Positions 1 through 11,431 of a stretch of 64,000 bases of DNA are shown here, in pieces. The translations under genes and the position numbers were made by a program. Source of the stretch: Gonatopus flavifemur (lineage: Eukaryota > Arthropoda > Insecta > Hymenoptera > Dryinidae); NCBI GenBank assembly GCA_018340375.1, contig JAFFJZ010000006.1:27968001-28032000 (forward strand), given 5' to 3'. Below the pieces are notes generated by a model that was not told the origin of the DNA, did no database searches, and saw only the letters and a list, made by a program, of their open reading frames with translations. How positions within the stretch are numbered: position 1 is the first letter of the stretch; each line of letters begins with the position of its first letter.

Positions 1-520
1 GTGGCCAGAGTCATTTTTGCTAGAGAACTTGTTGAGGTCAATATGGCTTAGAGAGATTATGCGTTGCTCCAGGCGAATTATTAAAAAATGAAAATACGCA
101 GGAACACGTGATGCTTAATTGAAGTATGTACGTGCCTCTTTATTGATAGACTGGTGAGGCACTCCAAACTCACTACGCACATGCAAGAACTTTGACAATT
201 TTTTTTGCAGAAAACTTTGAATAACCTTCTAAGTGAGAAAGAGCGTTGCATCGATGCTGTTGTTCTCTCCAACTGCTCAAAATATCCACTGCTACTTGTC
301 CAAGCGTTTACTCTCAGAAAGAAGGACTAATCAGGGAGATATTATTGAGGTACCCGGTTTGACCCACCTACCCGGTTTTATCCGACTCTCCCCTACATAT
401 TAAGTAACTTTCACGCTATGTTTTGCCAAATTTTGACGATAAAATTCCGAGAATTGAGCTGGTGATAGCCGTTTATCGGACACATCTCGAATAACATTCG
501 ACCGATTCTTGTTCAAACTT
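1..520. other. Intronic/unassigned sequence, no feature seen
   Basis: AT-rich sequence with no recognisable exon or element. By position it belongs to the intron that follows the ssh exon at 24380-24558. Nothing else can be supported. Confidence 0.5.
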
Positions 521-860
521 CCCGTATAGAAATTTACAATTGGCGCTAGCATGGTGCAAACCTGGAATGATAACATCATTTTATGATGTGCCTACGTGTT
601 TTTCCAATGGAGTCCCATCATTGGTAAAACAATGGCAAGAAATATACCATCATTGGCAAACAATTGGAAATTTTGTTTGTCAATGCTGCGCCAATGATCA
701 AAGTAAAAAATATTCAACCCAGAAATATATAAAAAGGATGCGCATTCCGCAATTTCTGACATATGTTGTTTAAAGTCTTATTTGTTTTCCCCTCATTTCT
801 TGGTGAACAACTCGCCGTCTTTTTTTTCGGTAAATTTTGCCATGGGAAGTAGACACAATG

Positions 861-893
861 TAGCTCAGCGGTAGGAGCCCTCTAGTGTGACTC
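861..893 (+). other. tRNA-like A-box fragment, broken by an insertion
   Basis: GTAGCTCAGCGGTAGGAGC looks like the D-arm/A-box of a tRNA or tRNA-derived SINE. The matching B-box (GGTTCGAATCC type) is not found, either before the foldback inserted at 900 or just after it at 1392. At best this is a fragment. Confidence 0.25.
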
Positions 894-899
894 ATAGTA

Positions 900-1391
900 C
901 ACGGAGAAAAATGCAGCTCGAAAGGATAGTAATCTTTAATAGAAAATTGGAGAATATTTCTTAAAATCTAAGAATTTTTCTGAAGTTCATAATAAACATA
1001 AAACGGTTCAGATTTCTCTTGAATATTGCTCGTAAAACAATGAAAAATTTTCAATACTTAACGAATCATAAAAACAAATATGAAGTTTCCAAAAGTCGCG
1101 ACTGAAGTTTTACAAAGTGGATAACAACAAAATTCTGTAATTTGAAAATAAGATTCCAAAATTTTGTTATTTCCTTTGTAAAATTTTATGCGCGACTTTT
1201 GGAAACTTCATACTCGTTTTTATGATTTGTCAAGTATTGATAATTTTTCATTGTTTTTCGAGCAATATTCAAGAGAAATCTGAACCGTTTTATGTTTATT
1301 ACGAAGTTAAGAAGAATTCTTAGATTTTAAGAAATATTCTCCAATTTTCTATTAAAGATTACTATCCTTTCGAGCTGCATTTTTCTCCGTG
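900..1391. mobile_element. 492-bp CAC-type foldback element
   Basis: Near-perfect inverted repeat with arms of about 230 bp. It begins CACGGAGAAAAATGCAGCTC and ends with the reverse complement, and is flanked by TA on both sides (898-899 and 1392-1393). The spacer around 1105-1165 is short. No open reading frame, so a non-autonomous element. Confidence 0.85.
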
Positions 1392-1940
1392 TAAAGAGTG
1401 ACTGACTGTTCTTCCAAAGATTTACTTAAGCTTTATATATTCTTCGTATACGTGTTTCACCACTCGCGAGAAACACTTGATTAGGGACGCAGCAAAAATA
1501 TCATATAGGTTGCCAATATTGAGCCATGCTATTACCAATGATCGGCGCTACATTGAAAGCTAATTTCTACCGAAACTGGGCCAAAGTTTGGGGCAATATT
1601 GAACCACATTTCACATGATCCTGGCGTTGAATGGAATCTATCGTTTAGCCAATGTTGGGCCAAGGATGAGCCGAGACTGGCGCAATTGCGCCACAATAAT
1701 AGGCTGATAAACGAAATCCATCGAACACCGACATCGGTGGAACATTTTATTTATTGTTAATCAACATTGAAGATTGATATTATAGATTGCCAAACCTTGT
1801 CCGTCAACATTGCGCCAAGCTATATTTTATTGTCAGCATTGGCGAAGCCCAAAAATTTTTATATGGATTTGCACACTTCTTTATAATCACATTTTTTAAT
1901 ACTTCGACGAAGGATTTTTCTTTCCTTCAACTACAAACAA

Positions 1941-2028
1941 TTTTTCTCCCCTCCGGGCGGAAAGTGGCAACTTCCTGCCCGCTGGCCAAAACGAAGTTGC
2001 CACTTTCCGGCTCCGTCGGGGAGAAAAA
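1941..2028. repeat. Hairpin, 88 bp
   Basis: Arms contain GGAAAGTGGCAACTTC and GAAGTTGCCACTTTCC, with outer TTTTTCTCCCC/GGGGAGAAAAA. No flanking duplication was identified. Confidence 0.7.
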
Positions 2029-2037
2029 TAGTATACA

Positions 2038-2139
2038 CACCTCGGGCAGTGAAAAAGAAATGCTCAGATCACATGTTTGTCAGCCTCGGCCGACAAATAC
2101 ATGTGATCTGGGACATTTCTTATTTTACTGTCCTAGGTG
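2038..2139. repeat. Hairpin, 102 bp
   Basis: Inverted repeat with CAGATCACATG/CATGTGATCTG arms and outer CACCTCGGGCAGT versus the reverse complement of ACTGTCCTAGGTG. It lies directly next to the hairpin at 1941-2028 and may belong to one compound element. Confidence 0.7.
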
Positions 2140-2380
2140 CGTAATATACTATTCTAAGGTAACGAATGCCGAAAATTTGACCCGAAAAAATGCACTTTGT
2201 GCTAAAACCTCTGCCAAAAATGCAATTCTCAGTTCCTTTTTTTTTTTTTAATTCCTTCGTTCAAATACTAGAAAATTTTACTATAAAAAAGTGTGCCAAA
2301 TTTGAGTGCGATGAGTTTCTGAAAAATCTTGCCAACCGCGAACCATCCATTTTTCGGGATGTTTTCAAAAAATGGCTATA

Positions 2381-2755
2381 AGGGGGCGTCCATTAATTAC
2401 GTGGGGTGTTTAGGGAAGGGGGGGGGCAAGCTAAATCTCACTAAATCTCACTTGGGGGAGGGGGGGGGGGATCTTAGCAAATCTCACGTAATTTTTTTTC
2501 TAGCAGAAAACGGTGTAAATATGCGTGAAAGTGAAGTTAAAAAGGTGAAAAATATTTCTAGAATAAACTATGGCAAAATCTGACACAACAGCGTTTACAC
2601 TAATTTACGCATTTACACCCAAAACACAAATTTTTAGAAATCTCACGTGGGATTTGGGGGGGGGGGGGTTGCGGAAAATCTTACGAAATCTCACCAAGGG
2701 CGGGAGGGGGTCAAAAATCCTGAAAAATGACCCACGTAATTAATGGACGCCCCCT
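2381..2755. mobile_element. MITE with AGGGGGCGTCCATTAATTAC termini
   Basis: 375-bp element with 25-bp terminal inverted repeats (AGGGGGCGTCCATTAATTAC and its complement). Several long G runs (about 2418-2425, 2458-2470 and 2656-2669) and repeated AAATCTCAC words follow inside the ends. This end sequence is familiar from MITEs of many arthropods. No transposase. Confidence 0.85.
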
Positions 2756-4657
2756 AACTAGCTCAGTTCTCAGAATTTGACCGTACAAATTTGGCAAAAT
2801 ATAGTTCAAAAGTTACTTGAAATTTACTTGAAAATTTGTGTAAGGAATTGCATGCCTTATATATGTAAAACAAAAACATCGAGAAAATGAGCTTTTTTTG
2901 GCCTCTAAGACCCATGTAATCCCTTAAAACTGATCAAAAATTGAAACTACTGACTTCACTCGTGAAAATATCTTTACAAAACCAATGCGTGCAAATTGGA
3001 TCTGGATTATAAAATAGGGTGGATTGAAACGGGCTGAGATAAGACATTTGCCACTCATTGTTTAATACAACAAATAGTGTCCTTTTCTGAGGTGTTTGAA
3101 ACTTTTCGAATGAAAGACTTCTGAAAGTGTTTTTAAAACTTTCGCGTTGTATGGGCCTGAACAAAACCCTTTTAAGATTGCAATGGGAAAATCCTTATCA
3201 ACCCATTGCAATACCAATAGCAATTCACGCATCATTTATTGCTAATTTCACCACGAATGCTTCAAGTTTCTCATCCTAAATCCTATCAAAAATTAAATTC
3301 TGAACAGATTTTTCCAAATCGATTCTTTAATCCTCATTCATCATTTAAATTTTTCAATTCAAGCAATTTACAAAAAAGATGTACTTTTCCAACTCTTTTT
3401 TTCACCCATCCCGAAAATTTTTTTTGCGCTCTCTGTGAATTAGATTCGACAAACAGGATTGGATTATAGATAAATGAACAGTCGATGCAGAAAATTAATT
3501 ATTAATAACAAATTATTTGATCAAATAAGTGACACTGGGGATGTTTTGAGAGTAAAATACATTTTCCCACTAAAATAGTTTGTTTTTCTTATCAGAGTGA
3601 TACCTGATCATGAAAGCATGTTGTTCAGCATAATTGTTTGACAATATAAACAAATTAAGTGTAAAATTGACTTCATTATGAACGAAACAATTTGTTTTTT
3701 TTCTTCACAAGATTGGCGGAAAAATGGAGGATTTTGGTCAGAATGAAGTGAATTTCCCTGGAGGCTGGACAATTGTTGAGGAGGAATAATTTTGTTTTCC
3801 TGTGATTGACTCCAACTTAGATCGATGATGATCTTCATCCATAAAGATTTATCATCTGATATTTTTGATAGATTTTATCAATAAATTATGCACACAAATT
3901 AGTGTAAACATGACAAATATTGAAGGAAAATGATTATTTTCCCTTGATTGACTCCAAATTGTATTGGTGACAATGTTGACAGATCAAAAGTTCCCATCGA
4001 CAATTTATCTATAACACAAATTTAGTATGAAATCTATCAACAATATCCGATGAGAAAGTTGTCCAAGTTACACGCATATTTGTGAAATTTTTCACTCTTT
4101 TTTCCAAACTGTGTTTTCAAAATCGGTGACCAAGATTTCTCGAAAACAGTTGGACCGATCAAGTTCAAATTTTAACACAAGCTTGTTGACTATATTTTTC
4201 AGTAATTAATCGGTGGTTTCTTTTCTACTCACCGATGAATATTTTTTTCTTTTATGAACAATTTGCAGCCAAAATTTTTGTAAAAAAACGATTTTTTTTC
4301 TCTCAGAAGTCGTCATTTTGTCAAAAAATTTCACTCTGCTCATTCTTTCGATTAATTATTAGATTATACATGACTTTAACGAAATCCGTGTGGTTTTTTC
4401 ATTTTAAAAGATTCAGTCCCGAGATATCGTGGTCACCGCAAAGCGCTTTTTTTTTCTAGAGGAGCTCCTGGAGATCAGCTATAACAGCTCTCAAAATTAT
4501 TATTTTTACAAATAAAAAATATTAAAATACAGTTGAAAGTTATCTCAATATGTGTACAAATTTTTACATCAATCATTTCAATTGTCTCTTCAGGAAAAAT
4601 TCTTTGAAAAATCGCTTTTTTCAACGCCTCTTAACTGTATATAACCCCTTATATATT
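2756..4657. other. AT-rich intronic stretch, nothing recognised
   Basis: Long AT-rich sequence with frequent T and A runs. Two loosely similar segments around 3740-3800 and 3940-4000 share GATTGACTCCAA. No exon, RNA gene or bounded element can be supported. Confidence 0.4.
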
Positions 4658-5053
4658 GAAAATGCTTCAGAGGCGTTATTCTGCAGTAGGAATGCGATAA
4701 TTTCCGGTTTGAAAACAAATTTTTTGGAAGCTTAGTTTTTGAGCTATGAGCATTTTTAGATTTTTTTTCAAATGCAAATAACTCCGAAGCATTATGTTCT
4801 ACATTTTTGAGCTCAACGCCATTCTCTAAGTTGGAAAACTTCAATAGTCGAATCTTTTCCCAAAGAACCGACGTTTTTCAACTTAGAGAATGGCGTTAAG
4901 CTCAAGAATGTAGGATATAATGCTTTTATGTTATTTGAATTTGAAAAGAAATCTGAAAATGCTCATAGCTCAACAACTAAGGCTCCGAAAAATGTTTTCC
5001 AAACGGGAAATTTTTGCATCTTGAATGCAGAATAACGCCTCTGAAGTGTTTTC
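4658..5053. repeat. Foldback repeat, 396 bp
   Basis: Two arms of about 190 bp around a centre near 4855. Left GAAAATGCTTCAGAGGCG pairs with right CGCCTCTGAAGTGTTTTC, and GAGAATGGCGTTAAGCTCA near the centre pairs with the left copy. The right flank ACACCCGGTATAT resembles the CACCCAGTATAT end of the element at 6156-7015, so the two may be related. Confidence 0.75.
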
Positions 5054-6155
5054 AACGAATTATGAAACACCCGGTATATGGATCACATATGATCATCTTT
5101 ATATATTCTTATATGATCCATTTCCAACAGGGAGGTTAAATTTTAACCTACCCATCTTGTAGATTAATAATTATTGGAATTTCATCTCTCCTCGGGCGCC
5201 CAGTTCATCGGCCCATGCCATCGTTACAACAGAATACAAAGAAAAAGCGAAAAAACCCAACATGCATCGCACAACAGACCTTCTGTGATCTCCCAGAAAA
5301 AACGTACGTACATACGTATATATAAATGAAAAAGGGAGTTCTGCATACCGCTCGTTCGGTATGTTTACGCTTATTACCCTTGCACGGGGTTTCCACGTAT
5401 CTCAATCGCAGTGCTAATACATTCGAAACATTGGAATTTCGTTCTTGAATTTCAACAACGTGGATGAAATCTCACGATCTTAATCGCGTAGGAATCATCT
5501 CCACATTGGATATTTTATCGGAAAATTATGATATTTTTCTAGCGATTCTTTATTGGTGTATAATATCCTTCGAGCGAGGCTCAAGATCACGGTCCCCGCC
5601 GCGCCGCTGACGACAAATCAGCCAGCCTGTATCATTACGTACGGTAATCGCTCGTTCCACAATGCGCATAAAATAATTATCTCGTAGTCATAAATAGTTT
5701 CTCCGTGCGTACGGAGTATGAAAAGTTTTACATAATGCGTAATTAACGGTTGTAACGAATGTATACCGCGTGTTGTAACATCAATCCAATAATACATTTG
5801 TCGAGAGAGTTGCATTACCGTTGCCGTTGTTGTACACAAACCGAGTTAGAACAAACGTTTGCTTTGTTCAGAACCGTAACGATCGTCACGACTTAGCAGA
5901 CGTCGATGTTTTTTTTTATTCAATGCATGATGAATTTTTTCCCCTCGTTTTATCCTTGCATTTTCGCAAATGGTTTTATTTGTATTCAAAGATGAGTCAA
6001 ACCAAACTCTCCGCAACTTGCAAGGCAAATTCAACGAGTCGGGTCACTGAGAGTTCTGTATCTTTTCAGAACTTTTGTTGCTTTCACGGTGAACAATTTT
6101 GTTATCATAGCAAAAAATGTTTGTTCCTCTAGCAAATTTTGATATTATCGGTATA
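5054..6155. other. Repeat-poor intronic block
   Basis: Less AT-rich, repeat-poor sequence apart from a small imperfect hairpin at about 5075-5122. No exon with splice sites and a recognisable product on either strand. Confidence 0.4.
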
Positions 6156-7015
6156 CTGGGTGATTCGAAATTGCCGTCAACTTTTTTGATTCGGAATACT
6201 CTGAGCTGAGGATCCTTAAGGGGATACAACCCGAGTCAAATCTTTTCTGACAAATTACTAGAAAATAAAGCAATAAAAGGAAAATATCGCTCTGTACAGA
6301 CCACCTTTATTGATTGAAGAAAGTTTGTTTCGGCGAAACAGAATTTTGGTTGAAATGAACGCAAAGAAACTTTTTGGTTGGGTGAAATAAAATTTATTTG
6401 TCTGTATGAAAGCCTTAATTATTGTGAACCAAATTTTGTTCACCCCAAATAAATTCTATTCCAGCCAACCAAAAAGTTTCTTTGCGTTGATTTCAATCAA
6501 AATTTTGTTTGACTGAAACAAACTGGGTCTGGGTCTGGTTGCATCTTCAGCCGTCGTTGGTATCACCCTTAAGATCCGGAGATATGAGCATTTTTTGAAT
6601 TTTTGAAAGAACTCAATATTTCGGATGGATCATATCTTTGACATTTGAATCCAATATCATTCTCTAAGGCAAATCCACAGGGTATTCCTGGAAAAAGAAA
6701 AATAAAACTTTAAAGCGATTTGAAGTTGTTGAATTCCGATTGGCGGGAATGCAAAAAAAACTCTACAACGAAAAACGCTAAATTGGTTATACTTTTTTTC
6801 AAGAATACCCCGTGAACTGCCTTAGAGAATGATATTGGATTCAAATGTCAAAGATATGATAGTCCTTCCAAGATATTTGGTTTTTTCAAATAATCAAAAA
6901 ATGCTCGTATCTTCGAATCTAAGGGTCAGATCAAAATATTCCGCACCAAAATCGTTTCAGAATTTCATCAAGAATCTGCTCTCAAAAAAATGTACGGCAA
7001 TTTCGAATCACCCAG
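6156..7015. mobile_element. 860-bp foldback element, CTGGGTGATTCGAAATTG ends
   Basis: Terminal inverted repeat CTGGGTGATTCGAAATTGCC with TA on both sides (6154-6155 and 7016-7017). Long arms pair again inside (about 6560-6720 with 6775-6935, sharing GAATGATATTGGATTCAAAT and its complement). A second palindrome (6322-6524) is inserted in the left arm. The TA duplication suggests a Tc1/mariner-like mobiliser; no transposase is encoded. Confidence 0.75.
6322..6524. repeat. Inner palindrome nested in the left arm
   Basis: Arms AGTTTGTTTC.../...GAAACAAACT with an internal AACGCAAAGAAACTTTTTGG and its complement. It interrupts the pairing of the surrounding foldback and is therefore a later insertion. 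A lone arm of the AATATCGCTCTGTACAG hairpin family lies just left of it, at about 6278. Confidence 0.65.
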
Positions 7016-7598
7016 TATATAGAGTAGGAAACAAATGTTGCTTGGGGAGTTAACATTTTTTGCAGCCATAGCTAACAAGATTGCTACACCGAGAAAAGAA
7101 AGTTGTAAATTTTACCTCTTGTTAAGTAAATATAAAGTAACTGTGGGTGGTATCGGCCATCAAGAATTTTAAATACTCAGTTGAATATTTCAATGATTCA
7201 AGATTATAGTGTGATTTCTTATACACTATTATAACAGAATATCCATTCAAATGAACTCTGAATACACAGATTTATTTTTAGTAATCGTCAAAATAGCCGA
7301 TTGCCGATTATTCCAGCCACCATGAGATGGGATTTTCAGCCGGCAATTAATAAATACATTTCTTATTGAAATTTAATGAAATTTATTGATGCAGGCGTTT
7401 GAATTTTCTTAATCATAATAAAATATTGTAGGATCGATCGTGGGACATTAAATGATTTGCTCGCTTGTCGTATGGATAATCCATTTTGTACAGCGGCAAT
7501 AGCTTTTTTCAAATCGTCCATAGAATATTATAATCTTTTAGATACCATTCCCTTCAAAACATACATGTTTTATTATCCATTTTGATTTTTATTGATTG
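7016..7598. other. AT-rich spacer with a short GCTG-family fragment
   Basis: Nothing bounded. About 7050-7086 matches the interior of the elements at 7599-7849 and 8794-9163 (AACATTTTTTGC, then AGCTAACA) and is a relic of that family. Confidence 0.4.
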
Positions 7599-7849
7599 CA
7601 CGGAGAAAAAGGAATTCGCTGTGGCAGCAAAAATGTTTGCTATCCCAGCACAATTTTGTTTGCTATTCTGTACATAATACTGAAAATTTGCTGGCGGAGC
7701 AAACATTTTTTGCTGCCACAGCTAAAAAATTGCTGTCGTAGCTAACACGATTGCTGTTATAGCAAATTTTCAACTAGGTCAGCAAAAAATTTTGCTATTC
7801 TATATATAATACCTAGATTTGCTGCGTCAGCAATTTTTTTCTCTCCGTG
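7599..7849. mobile_element. CAC-type MITE with GCTG/CAGC words
   Basis: Ends CACGGAGAAAAAGGAATTCG and ...TTCTCTCCGTG, flanked by TG on both sides. The interior is an array of GCTG/CAGC and GCAAA/TTTGC words in both orientations. About 90% alike to the second half of 8794-9163, including TATATATAATAC segments. Confidence 0.8.
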
Positions 7850-8398
7850 TGCGAAAAACACATACGTTTGAAAGTTGAAAATGTAAATCAACACCTGGCC
7901 GATACACTCAACGGGTTGGTCAGTTTTGCGAACTCAAACATTTGTTCATTAATGTGAAACTTTCATTTCTTCAATGACAAAAAATGATTTGTAGAATGCA
8001 TTATGTTAAATGGCCTGACTTATTTCATCGTATGTTGATTCGAAGAATTGCCAAAAGCGATCATAATATCTTATTCAAACGTACTTACTTCCCAGTCTTC
8101 GAGTTTGAGACCGCTTGTGTTGACAAATTTTTATGTTTAGGGACGCAAGTCATCTTCTTGACAAAAACAATTTTCTATTCAAACAGGAATACAAGCCATT
8201 TATAAATTTTACTTTTATGTTCTTGAAACATCGAAGAGTTATTCTGTGTTGTGTACTTCGTTATATAAAGTTCTTAGTATTCGAGAAAAATTTTAGCCAA
8301 TTTCACCACGGGGGAAGTAAGATGCACTTCAGCTATGGTATATTTCACATGCGTTGTTGTAAAATATCAACTAAAATTCTGGTCGCTTGCACTAGATT
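7850..8398. other. Spacer, nothing recognised
   Basis: No exon or bounded repeat seen. Confidence 0.4.
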
Positions 8399-8793
8399 CA
8401 GGGTGTCTAGCAAAATATGATTTTGGAATTCCCGACCAATTCCCGACTTTTTCCAGGATGTTTTGGGAGATTTCCGGATGGAAAATAAAATGCACACACA
8501 TCAATTTCAATTAACATTTTCGATGGCATAATACAATCTAATAAGGAAAATGAATTCGAAGTTGAATATTCAAATATTGATCATTTTAAATGGACATGTT
8601 TTCAATCAATAATCCAAATCATTCATATCCAACTCGGCTCCATTTAATTATAATGCGTTTTGAAAATAAAATCAAGGATATTAAGTACATCTTAAAGACG
8701 TCAGAACCAGACTATTTCACGAACATTTGGGAATCCTTTCGAAAATTCTTGAAATAGTCGCAAGACCTCTGAGAGGATATTTGAAACAACTCT

Positions 8794-9163
8794 CACGGAG
8801 AAAAAGGAATTCGCTGTGGCAGCGAAATCTACTTTTGCTGGGTTCCTTTTGCCAAAGCAGCAAATTTTTTGCTGTGACAGCAAACTATTTGCTGTTCCAG
8901 CAATCTTGTTAGCTGCGACAGCGAATTTTTAGCTGTGGCAGCAAAAAATGTTTGCTATCCCAGCAAAATTTGTTTGCTATTCTATATATAATACTGAAAA
9001 TTTGCTGGCGGAGCAAACATTTTTTGCTGCCACAGCTAAAAAATTGCTGTCGTAGCTAACACGATTTCTGTTATAGCAAATTTTTAGCCAGGTCAGCAAA
9101 AAATTTTGCTATTCTATATATAATACCTCGATTTGCTGCGTCAGCAAATTCTTTCTCTCCGTG
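8794..9163. mobile_element. CAC-type MITE with GCTG/CAGC words, nested
   Basis: Ends CACGGAGAAAAAGGAATTCG and TTTCTCTCCGTG, flanked by CT on both sides. About 120 bp longer than the copy at 7599-7849 because of extra GCTG/CAGC units in its left half. Inserted in the 8399-9724 element. Confidence 0.8.
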
Positions 9164-9174
9164 CTCAAATCTCC

Positions 9175-9304
9175 CCCAGGTAGAAATATTCTATTCAATC
9201 TTATTACAAATGGTGAAATTTCTGATTGAATATCATTGAATTCCATTGAAACCTATTCATTTTCCCATTCATCAATGAGATTTTATAGATTATTTGTAAC
9301 AGGG
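9175..9304. mobile_element. 130-bp CCC-type MITE, nested
   Basis: Left end CCCAGGTAGAAATATTC, right end CCCTGTTACAAATAATC (reverse complement), flanked by CC on both sides. Interior words ATTGAATATCATTGAAT. Same family as 56640-56749. Confidence 0.75.
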
Positions 9305-9724
9305 CCGTGATATAGGACTTCTTGAGTTATGTAAGGTTTCTGGAACTCTATAAGAATTCAAAAAGAATTTTTTTTTCGAGAATTCTTTGGTAAATCATTC
9401 ATTGCTGTCTAAACCTGGCTGAAGAAATTATTCTGAAAATATCTGAGAATCTTTGCATAACTCTAAAAAATTATAACAAAAAATATCAATATTTTAATAT
9501 AATCAACATTCAAAATAATCGATATTCATTTTGATTAAGATTTAAAATCATCAATATGCAATATAATCAATTATTCGTCGATGGGGAAAACTTTTCTCAG
9601 TTTGAAAATTCTGCACACACAAAAATAAAAATATAATTCAAAATTTCCCGGAATCTTTTTCATTTCCTGACGTTTTCCCGACTTCTCCCGACGAAAGTAC
9701 AATTCCCGACTGCTAGACACCCTG

Positions 9725-10120
9725 TAGATTTTAAATCGTCCACCATACATTTACTCAATAAAATGTCAATTTTACAAGTTCTTTTTCCTCAGTGTATGAT
9801 AGCGAATAGATTGCTGTCTCAACAAAAAATTTGATATTCCGGCAGAAAATACTTAGCAAAATCAGATTTCGCACAGCGAATTTTTTGTCTTCTCCGCGGG
9901 ATGACAATTCGGCAGCAGTCCACGAGATCCGCGAACCGAACAATTTATACTTTTCAATTTCTTATTTGTCAACGTCTATGGTGTATTGACCAGCTAGAAT
10001 TAGCTGCTTCTCCATCAACGATGAGATATTCGATTTCTTCGAGGTAGCACAGTGGGCCAGATCACACTAAAAACTGGCCAAAATCCAAATTTTCGGCAGA
10101 ATCGTTTGAAATCCAAGGTA
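9725..10120. other. Spacer, nothing recognised
   Basis: AT-rich; a few weak GCTG-like words near 9800-9900. No supported feature. Confidence 0.35.
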
Positions 10121-10520
10121 CAGGGATTTTTGGGGTCACTGATTACGAATCTGGAATAAAAATTTTGGAAATTCAAGATGGCGGATCCAATATGGCGGAT
10201 AAAAATTTCAAAAATCCCCGAATTTCCTTGAAACTCTTCACTCGGGGGTTTTTAGGGTCGCTGATTACGAATCTGGAATCAGATTGTGAAAATTCAAGAT
10301 GGCGTATGCGATATGGCGGATAGGAAATTCAAAATTGATCGAATTCCCTTGAAACTCTCCAATCAGGGATTTTCAGGATGACTGATTACTAATTGGGAGT
10401 AAAAAAAATTCGAATCAAGGATGGTGGTCGAAAATTTACACACATAATTATAAGTTAACAAATATCTATCAGAATCCCCTGAAATTTACCACATGAAGGT
10501 TCTTAGAGTGATTGATTTTC
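10121..10520. repeat. Degenerate tandem repeat, unit about 125 bp
   Basis: Units start near 10121, 10247 and 10370, with a weaker fourth near 10490. Each has a GGGNTTTT...CTGATTAC block followed by TTCAAGATGGCG and GATATGGCGGAT-type segments and CCTTGAAACTCTTC. Copies have diverged strongly. Confidence 0.7.
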
Positions 10521-11431
10521 GGATTTCAAAATTCAGATGCATATCCTCTACTTTTAGGGCACACCGGTGCCCTTAAAGCGGCCAAAAGTACTTTTAGCGG
10601 TACTTTTAGGTGCCAGATTAATATATGTGCCTAGATGGGCCTGGGCCAGAGGCCTCGAACTCCTGGGGGGGGGGGGGGGCTTCAAATTCTTCAAAGTTAA
10701 AAAGAAAGAGAATACCCCAAAAAACTTTTCTTACAAGGGGACTCATATGCTCAAGCGCCCAGGAGCCTCGATAACCATTAATCCGGCAATGATCACTATC
10801 AATGGGATAATAACTATTTAATTAGCTCAATATATCTATTGAACGTAAGTGGATTCATATACCTTATCCCTATACTTATCTTCACGAAATTCCGAAATCG
10901 ACTTTTAGCCAGCTTCGATATGAAAGTGATATGGCTCACTGTGCGCCATATTGAATCTACAAATCCAAATTTGGTTTTCTTAACCCCAAGTGTGCAATCA
11001 GCACCCTCCAAAATCTCCGAGTGACGAAAATTTGGAGCGAATTCTATGGATTTAAAAATATCCGTCCAGCATATTAGACCCGCCTCTTTGAATTTTATAT
11101 TTCAATTACCAAATCCGTAATGAGTCACTTCGGAAAGCCCCTGAGTAACAAGTTGCAAAATGTTCTGATGCAATTTTTAATTTTCGTGATTTTTTCTTGT
11201 CATCTACTCCACAGCGAATGGGGTTTACACAACATATTTATACTTTATCGGACGTTTTCTGCAAGAAGCGCAAAAAACGCGCCGATTGAACTTCTAGTAC
11301 ACAACAATAGTAACACATCAATCCTAGTCTGGTGTGAATTGAACGCGGAACGTCGCGGAACGACCTCGTGATAGCGTGGACAAAATGAAAATTACATAGA
11401 AAATATTCATAAAATCATGCACCCATGCCTT
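10521..11431. other. Spacer with a G run
   Basis: Contains a short palindromic cluster around 10555-10610 (GGGCACACCGGTGCCC) and a G run at about 10657-10669. No exon or bounded element. Confidence 0.35.

Larger units (their letters stand above)
521..1867. mobile_element. CCC-type terminal-inverted-repeat element, TTGGCGCAA words
   Basis: Left end CCCGTATAGAAATTT, right end (reverse complement) TCCATATAAAAATTT, flanked by TT on both sides. The interior repeats TTGG(C)/GCCAA words in both orientations at about 530-700 and 1500-1850. The left 40 bases match the reverse complement of the right end of the element at 19203-20506, so the two are one family. It is interrupted by the foldback at 900-1391. 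No coding capacity. Confidence 0.65.
8399..9724. mobile_element. 1.3-kb element with CAGGGTGTCTAGCA termini
   Basis: Perfect 14-bp terminal inverted repeat CAGGGTGTCTAGCA. Behind each end lie reiterated TTCCCGAC words. It carries two later insertions, at 8794-9163 and 9175-9304. The CAGGGTGTCTA end is common in invertebrate non-autonomous DNA elements, and a related pair of ends bounds 20591-22172. No transposase reading frame. Confidence 0.75.
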
